Shown here: in pieces, positions 59,420 to 64,000 of the stretch | Layout: each line of letters starts with the position of its first letter | Numbering within the stretch: position 1 is the stretch's first letter | Assembly (NCBI GenBank): GCA_030649945.1 | Contig: JAUSFE010000003.1 | Span: 1 to 64,000, forward strand | Direction: 5' to 3' | DNA length: 64,000 nt | Source: Dehalococcoidia bacterium | Lineage (GTDB): Bacteria > Chloroflexota > Dehalococcoidia > SM23-28-2 > RBG-16-64-32 | Made by a program: the position numbers and the translations under genes | The notes under the pieces: model-generated | What the model was told of the DNA's origin: nothing | The model's input: only the letters and a program-made list of their open reading frames with translations | The model's database searches: none

Positions 59420-61870
59420 TCAGGGGCGTAACCAGCGCCTCCTGGCGTACCAGACACCCCCAGCAAGCACGATTATCGTGGCGACTACGCCGCCCGCCAG
59501 CGCGGCATACTCGTTCATCGAAAGTTGGGGCTGTTGATTCTCGGCAGCCAACGCTGAGGAGTCGGAGTCGCCGGTGCGCAGCTCCGCGGTGCCCCCGACT
59601 TCAGTGAAGATGGAATCCAGGAATGGTCGCTCGCTCGCGCATTCGGATGATGCGACGCTGGACAGCGTCGGAGGCGGGTACGCGATGTCCGCGGGATAAA
59701 CGCCCGGATCGATTAACACTGTTCCGACGATCTCGATGACGCCTCCCGGGTTCGTCGTGCTCATGACAGTGGTGCCCGCGCTGATCCCCGTGAGGTCAAC
59801 CGTGCCGCCGGCGGCGTCGATGCAGATCAGGTCCTCCGCCACGAGCGTGTCCGCAGGCACGCCGGCCAGGGAAATCGTGCCGCCGGGGTCGGTGTAGAGG
59901 CCGACGATTGAGCCGGAGGGCGCCAATCCGGGGGGATCCTCCACGAGCTCTTTTCCACGGATGGTCACTTTTCCTTTCTTTGCATTAGCTCCCGGCAGAC
60001 CATCCGCCTTAACTCCCACTGGACCGCCGTTCGGCTTAACCCCCCCTGCGTCCTTGGCGTTGATCAAAACATTGCCACCGTTGCCGACAAGGTCGGGGTT
60101 CCCCGTACCTCCGCTTCCGCCCTGAATAAGGCCGGTGTTGGCCACCACGCCCGACGATACGATATTGACCCTCCCGCCGGGCCCGCCCTGAACAGCGGGG
60201 CGGGAAATACCGCCCGTCCCGCCTAGGACTGTGCCGAAGTTTGTAATCGCTGGGCTTTGGAGGTTAACGGCGCCGCCATCCCCGCCCGGAAACATCAAAC
60301 TACCGGGCCGGTCCACGCCGTCCCCGCCCCTCACCGTCGCGCCCCAGTTGATCGTCAAGCTTCCTTTCGCCTCCAGGAACACACTCCCGCCCAGACTCGA
60401 GGTGATGGTACCTCCCGCCAGGACGTTGATGTTGCCAGTCGTCGTTATGGAAACAGTCTCAATAGTCACAGAATTTCCGCCGAGGGAGGCGGGGTTAAAA
60501 ATCCCAGCGATTGTTAAGGAGCCGATTCTCTTAGTCAACGAGCCCGCCGTCGTGATGGCCCCACCCAGGATGAGGGCGTTGTCGCCCTGGGCAGGTGCGC
60601 GTCCCAGACTCCAATTCCCACCTGTCTCCCATTTGTTGTCGCCGCGCGCACCGGTCCATAAATTGACCGCGGCGGGCTGCTTTGTGCAGAAGATAACCAA
60701 CCTCTCGGGCCGCGGCGAGCTGTCGTTCGAAACAGCGTTGCCGGCGTCGTCCGCAAGAGCCGTGTCCTGCACCCCGCCATTGGGCTTTTGATGCACCAGT
60801 TCCACAGTTTGCACACTGTCATAGGCCGTGCAAGTGTAGTCCACCTCCATTACTTTGCCGAGGTACACTGAATTGTTAGCTCCCACGCCCTTAGCGCACC
60901 CCCCCGCCAGGCTGTTGGGACCCAGGGGGACCACGACGGCAAAGACACAATCTGGCCACATGCCCGGAGTGACCTCCTTGACCCCTCCTCGTTGGTTGTG
61001 GGGGAACCCGTTCGAAGAGGTGAGGCGGGCTTGGAAACCTGAGTACCCCGGGATACCGGTGAACGCATCTAGATGAACGGCGACCGTGAACTTGGCGCCG
61101 AGGGCGATCGGACACACTGTGGGCTGCGCGGGTACCGTGCTGCAGTTGGCGCCCACTCGTATCGAGAACTCGGTCTTAGGGGTTTCGCATAAGACAACCA
61201 GCCTCTCGGGGCGCGTCGAGCTATCGTTCGAAACTAAGTTGAGGGCGCCGTCCTCAAGAAGTGTGTCCCCCTCCGTACCATTGGGCTTGTAATGCACCAG
61301 GTCCACAGTTTGTACACTGCCATTGGCCGTGCAAGTGTAGTCCACCTCCATTACTTTGCCGAGGTACACCGAGCTATTGGCGCCCGCACCTATAGCGCAC
61401 GCCCCCGCCAAGCTGGTGGGACCCGTGTAGTCCACGGCGGAAAAGACACAATCTGGCCACATGCCCGGAGCAACCTCCTTGTTTCCTCCTCGTTGGTTGT
61501 AGGGCAACCCGGCCGAAGAGGTGAGGCGGGCCTGGAAAGTTCGGTACCCCGGCATGCCGGTGAACGCATCTAGATAGACGCCGACCGTGAACTTGGCGCC
61601 GAGGCCTATCACGCAGACTGTAGACTGCGCGGGTGCCGTGCTGCAGCTGGCCCCCACTCGTATCGAGAACTCCGTCGTCGGCGGCGCTAAAGGTGGTGCT
61701 GGTAATGGGGATCTGGCCTCAACGGCTCCGCTCGCGAGCAGCAGGGCCACGCCGGCCAGGGCTGTCAGGGCCATCCAGGCCAGAAAGGAGAAGAGGCGCT
61801 GGGCCGGATCAGAGGCGCAAGGAAAGCGACAGAGGCTGATCGAGAGTTGGCGTAGTAGCGTTGGCAACAT
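59420..61870 (-). CDS. membrane-anchored surface protein with two cohesin-like repeats
   Basis: 816 residues. A signal/anchor segment near 27-52, then two ~165-residue repeats (about 65-225 and 230-395): 'TEFSIRVGA(S/N)CST', 'LGAKFTVGVYLDAFTGMPGY', 'TFQARLTSS', 'YLGKVMEVDYTCTA' and 'SNDSSTRPERLV'. Each has six Cys. The strand order (I-R-V-G ... K-F-T-V-x-V-x-L-D ... F-Q-A-R-L ... G-K-V-M-E-V-D-Y) resembles cohesin domains. A glycine-rich, strand-rich stalk (about 400-700, 'LTINWGATVRGGDGVDRPGS'-like) follows, then a C-terminal membrane helix 'YAALAGGVVATIIVLAGGVW' and basic tail 'YARRRWLRP'. No known exact family. ATG 61870 is taken as start. Confidence 0.75.
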   Translation of the reverse strand: MLPTLLRQLSISLCRFPCASDPAQRLFSFLAWMALTALAGVALLLASGAVEARSPLPAPPLAPPTTEFSIRVGASCSTAPAQSTVCVIGLGAKFTVGVYLDAFTGMPGYRTFQARLTSSAGLPYNQRGGNKEVAPGMWPDCVFSAVDYTGPTSLAGACAIGAGANSSVYLGKVMEVDYTCTANGSVQTVDLVHYKPNGTEGDTLLEDGALNLVSNDSSTRPERLVVLCETPKTEFSIRVGANCSTVPAQPTVCPIALGAKFTVAVHLDAFTGIPGYSGFQARLTSSNGFPHNQRGGVKEVTPGMWPDCVFAVVVPLGPNSLAGGCAKGVGANNSVYLGKVMEVDYTCTAYDSVQTVELVHQKPNGGVQDTALADDAGNAVSNDSSPRPERLVIFCTKQPAAVNLWTGARGDNKWETGGNWSLGRAPAQGDNALILGGAITTAGSLTKRIGSLTIAGIFNPASLGGNSVTIETVSITTTGNINVLAGGTITSSLGGSVFLEAKGSLTINWGATVRGGDGVDRPGSLMFPGGDGGAVNLQSPAITNFGTVLGGTGGISRPAVQGGPGGRVNIVSSGVVANTGLIQGGSGGTGNPDLVGNGGNVLINAKDAGGVKPNGGPVGVKADGLPGANAKKGKVTIRGKELVEDPPGLAPSGSIVGLYTDPGGTISLAGVPADTLVAEDLICIDAAGGTVDLTGISAGTTVMSTTNPGGVIEIVGTVLIDPGVYPADIAYPPPTLSSVASSECASERPFLDSIFTEVGGTAELRTGDSDSSALAAENQQPQLSMNEYAALAGGVVATIIVLAGGVWYARRRWLRP

Positions 61871-62228
61871 ATCTGCACCCCCAAAATAGGTCAAGGCCGG
61901 CTATCCGGTTGCGAATAACCAGCCTTCGTGATTAACCCGTGTGGTCAGAAGCGCCTGACGCATGGCCCGCACCCCCCTCAATTGCGGCGAATTATGGCAA
62001 CTTGCGAGAAAACTGTCAAGCCTCAGGTGCCTGGGTCAGCCGCGAGATTGGCCTAGCGATGCGCAACACCCAGAATTGTCAGGCAATCCGGAGAAGCCAA
62101 GGATTACCCAAGGCAGATGCTGAGAGGCAGTGCGACGCCGTTACCCTGCGCGAACCGACACTACCGTTGCCCGTAAGACGTGGTGCTCCAGAGGCTTCGT
62201 GTCTTGGTGCCCTGGTGCTTCCGGAAGC
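61871..62228. other. intergenic region
   Basis: About 360 bases. Contains CTTCGTGTCTTGGTGCCCTG (62193-62212), a weak member of the 7671 repeat family. No gene supported. Confidence 0.4.
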
Positions 62229-63236
62229 CTAGGCGGCGGGCGCGGGCGCGGCTGCCAGGTCGTGCACCAGCAGCTCCATCGATAGCTTGTCCTCGAAAAC
62301 GCCGCGCTTGGTGTCCAGTTCCGCCTGCACAAGGCGCTGGTAGGCGGCACGGATGGACGCGGGCGAGTGGCGGGACGCCTGCTCGATCAGCCGGTCCAGG
62401 CCGAAGCCCTTGGCACCCAGGCGCGCGCCGACGGCGCCGGCGCTCGCTCCGGCGTCCAGCATCTCGCGGGCGATGGCGAGGCGGCGGTAGCGGCCGGCGA
62501 CGGTAGACAGCAGCGGCTGGGGGTGAACGCCGTCCTCCAGCAGCTCGTGGAGGATGCGCAGGGCCGCGGCCGGTTTCCCTTCCGCCACGGCGTCCGCCAG
62601 GAAGTAACCCTTCTGCTCCTGGGCACGGCTGACGAGCGCCCGCACGTCGGCCTCGCGCACCGTCTGCCCGGCGGCGTAGGTCTTCAGCTTCTCGAGTTCG
62701 TTAACTAGCAGCCAGAGGTCGTTGCCGATCAGACCGGCAAGCAGCCGCACCGCGCCCGGCTCCAGGCGCAGCTCCATCTGCCGTGCCCGCTGCTGGAGCC
62801 AGCCGGCGACCGATTTCGGGTCCGGCAGGGCGAACTGCCGGACCTTGCCGGCCGCCCGCAGCGCAGCGATGACCGTCGTTTCGGGCTTTGCGCCGTCGTC
62901 CAGCAGGAGGAGCGTTGTGCTCTCCGGCAGGCGAGGCGCGTATTCAAGCAGAGCAGCGATCATCGGGTGCGGCTCATCGTCCGCGTCCTTCTTGCGGGAG
63001 CGCCGGCCCCCGCCACGGCTCGCCAGCGCCAGCAGCCCCTCGACCACGACCAACCGGTGCCCGCCGAGAAACGGCGCCGTATCGCACGCCGCGATGATCT
63101 CCTGCGCGGACGCCTGGCGCGCGTCCAGCGTGATGGTGTTCGTCTGGAGGCCGCCGTCCGTGTCCAGCTCCGACTTCAGCTGCAGCAGCGCCTCGCGGCG
63201 GGAGAACGTGTCTGGGCCGAAGAAGACGTAGAGCAT
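62229..63236 (-). CDS. holA: DNA polymerase III subunit delta HolA
   Basis: 335 residues. Clamp-loader delta: 'MLYVFFGPDTFSRREALLQL' start, 'FLGGHRLVVVEGLLAL', 'TLLLLDDGAKPET' and 'RLLAGLIGNDLWLLVNELEKL' (about 165-185), 'PQPLLSTVAGRYRRLAIAREML', C-terminal helix 'IRAAYQRLVQAELDTKRG'. It opens the sliding clamp. Convergent with the cohesin-like gene, divergent from the next one. Confidence 0.93.
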   Translation of the reverse strand: MLYVFFGPDTFSRREALLQLKSELDTDGGLQTNTITLDARQASAQEIIAACDTAPFLGGHRLVVVEGLLALASRGGGRRSRKKDADDEPHPMIAALLEYAPRLPESTTLLLLDDGAKPETTVIAALRAAGKVRQFALPDPKSVAGWLQQRARQMELRLEPGAVRLLAGLIGNDLWLLVNELEKLKTYAAGQTVREADVRALVSRAQEQKGYFLADAVAEGKPAAALRILHELLEDGVHPQPLLSTVAGRYRRLAIAREMLDAGASAGAVGARLGAKGFGLDRLIEQASRHSPASIRAAYQRLVQAELDTKRGVFEDKLSMELLVHDLAAAPAPAA

Positions 63237-63406
63237 GGCTACGGCGTCAGGTTAGCACAGGGCGAGAGAGAGGCGAACGGTCTTAGTGCAGCCCGTTTTG
63301 GACTGTGGTATAACGCGAAGGCGATCCGGGCGCAAGGGTGCCCCGGCCCCTGGCATCCGCTTGCCGCGGCGGGCCCGGAACGCCCGGCAGAAAGGACGGC
63401 GATCCG

Positions 63407-63964
63407 ATGCCACGCATCCGCCCCGTCGAGTACGAGCAAGCAACCCCCGGCCAGCGCGCCGCCCACGACCAGGTGGTCCTGGAGCATGGCCGCATCACCA
63501 ACATGAAACGCACGCTGCTGCACTCCCTGCCGGCGTTCCAGGCGCTCATGGAGTGGTACACCCTGCGCGACGTGGTGCAGCCCTTCCTGGGTGAGCGGCT
63601 GACGAACCTCTTCGCGCTCGCCATCTCCAACGAGAACGATTGCCTGATCTGCTCGACGTTCTTCCGGCGGATCCTGATCGAGTCCGGCGAGAACCCGGAC
63701 GAATTCGCGCCCGGCGAGCGCGAGACGGTCGTGCTGGAGTTCGGCCGCTGCCTGGCGAAGCCTTTTGCCCGCGTGCCGGACTCCGTCTACGCGCGGCTCG
63801 CCGCGCTGTTCACGGAGGAGCAGATCGTGGCCCTCACGGCCTTCGGCGCCCTCATGGTCGCGACGAACATCGTCAACAACGCGCTCGGCGTGGACTTCGA
63901 TAGCTATCTTGAGCCATACCGCAAGGGCGGCGCGGCCCGCGTCGCCGGGGACGGGGCCGCTTGA
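63407..63964 (+). CDS. carboxymuconolactone decarboxylase / AhpD-like protein
   Basis: 185 residues. Helical AhpD-like fold with the redox motif C-x2-C in 'NENDCLICSTFFRRI' (about 84) and 'FGALMVATNIVNNALGV' helix. Some relatives are peroxidase adapters, others decarboxylases; the CxxC favours the redox role. AAAGGAC precedes ATG 63407. Overlaps the next gene by one base. Confidence 0.85.
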   Translation: MPRIRPVEYEQATPGQRAAHDQVVLEHGRITNMKRTLLHSLPAFQALMEWYTLRDVVQPFLGERLTNLFALAISNENDCLICSTFFRRILIESGENPDEFAPGERETVVLEFGRCLAKPFARVPDSVYARLAALFTEEQIVALTAFGALMVATNIVNNALGVDFDSYLEPYRKGGAARVAGDGAA

Positions 63965-64000
63965 TGGCGGAGCGGGAGTTCGCAGGCAGAGTCGCGTTCG
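63964..64000 (+). CDS. start of a probable SDR-family gene (cut by window end)
   Basis: ATG at 63964 overlaps the preceding stop (TGATG). The visible 12 residues, 'MAEREFAGRVAF', resemble the start of short-chain dehydrogenases just before 'VTGA'. Too short for more. Confidence 0.45.
   Translation, partial: MAEREFAGRVAF

Overview
The window is about 64 kb of high-GC bacterial chromosome. The gene content is mostly housekeeping and cofactor metabolism: thiamin synthesis, vitamin B12 uptake, RecQ, HolA, LexA and an oligopeptide ABC transporter. These genes are interspersed with secreted, repeat-rich surface proteins and an unusually dense set of short palindromic repeats. A Gram-positive-type LexA box (GAAC-N4-GTTC), a ydaO-type c-di-AMP riboswitch, dockerin-like Ca-loop tails, LLM flavin and PPOX enzymes, and many sigma70 promoters with exact 17-bp spacers point to a Chloroflexota-like organism (Dehalococcoidia-type). 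An actinobacterial relative is less likely. This placement is inference; there is no rRNA in the window.

Layout. 0-10 kb: SRPBCC protein, LVIVD-repeat secreted protein, tRNA-Lys, a small sigma factor, a response regulator with a degenerate receiver, PPOX enzyme, RecQ, D-aminoacylase and MBL hydrolase. 10-23 kb: secreted and surface proteins (a new paralogous pair, PD40 and RCC1 propeller proteins, an LPxTG protein), LLM oxidoreductase, VTT membrane protein, cupin and ThiE. In four of the secreted genes the C-terminal anchor or dockerin-like tail sits in the -1 frame. 23-30 kb: thiamin cluster thiO-thiS-tenI/thiE-thiG, a nitrilase, thiC under a TPP riboswitch with a readable terminator/antiterminator, and thiD. 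30-41 kb: sirtuin coupled to a CaiB-type CoA-transferase, ECF sigma factor divergent from a winged-helix regulator, ArsA-like ATPase, a redoxin gene with an in-frame TGA at the first position of a CxxC motif (candidate selenoprotein, leaderless promoter), SppA-like peptidase, a ferritin-like/SCP2-like pair and a rhomboid protease. 41-48 kb: methyltransferase, cobalamin riboswitch with btuF-btuC-btuD-ATR, and a RAYT (REP-associated HUH transposase) inside arrays of palindromic repeats. 48-64 kb: dppB-dppC with two Tat lipoprotein binding proteins, a c-di-AMP riboswitch controlling a tiny zinc-ribbon gene, FAH and PIG-L enzymes, autoregulated lexA, dppD, a membrane-anchored protein with two cohesin-like repeats, holA and a carboxymuconolactone decarboxylase.

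How the genes work together. The thiazole branch (ThiO makes the iminoacetate precursor, ThiS carries sulfur, ThiG closes the ring, TenI tautomerises), the pyrimidine branch (ThiC, ThiD) and the coupling enzyme ThiE are all present; ThiF, ThiL and the sulfur donor are not in the window. BtuFCD imports corrinoids and the adenosyltransferase activates them under one B12 switch. DppB/DppC/two SBPs and the separately encoded DppD form a peptide-importer set lacking DppF here.

The strongest leads are the selenoprotein candidate, the c-di-AMP-regulated zinc-ribbon micro-gene, the RAYT/REP system, the -1-frame tails of secreted proteins (homopolymer errors, phase variation or programmed frameshifting), and the ferritin-like protein whose two His metal-ligand positions appear to be Gln.
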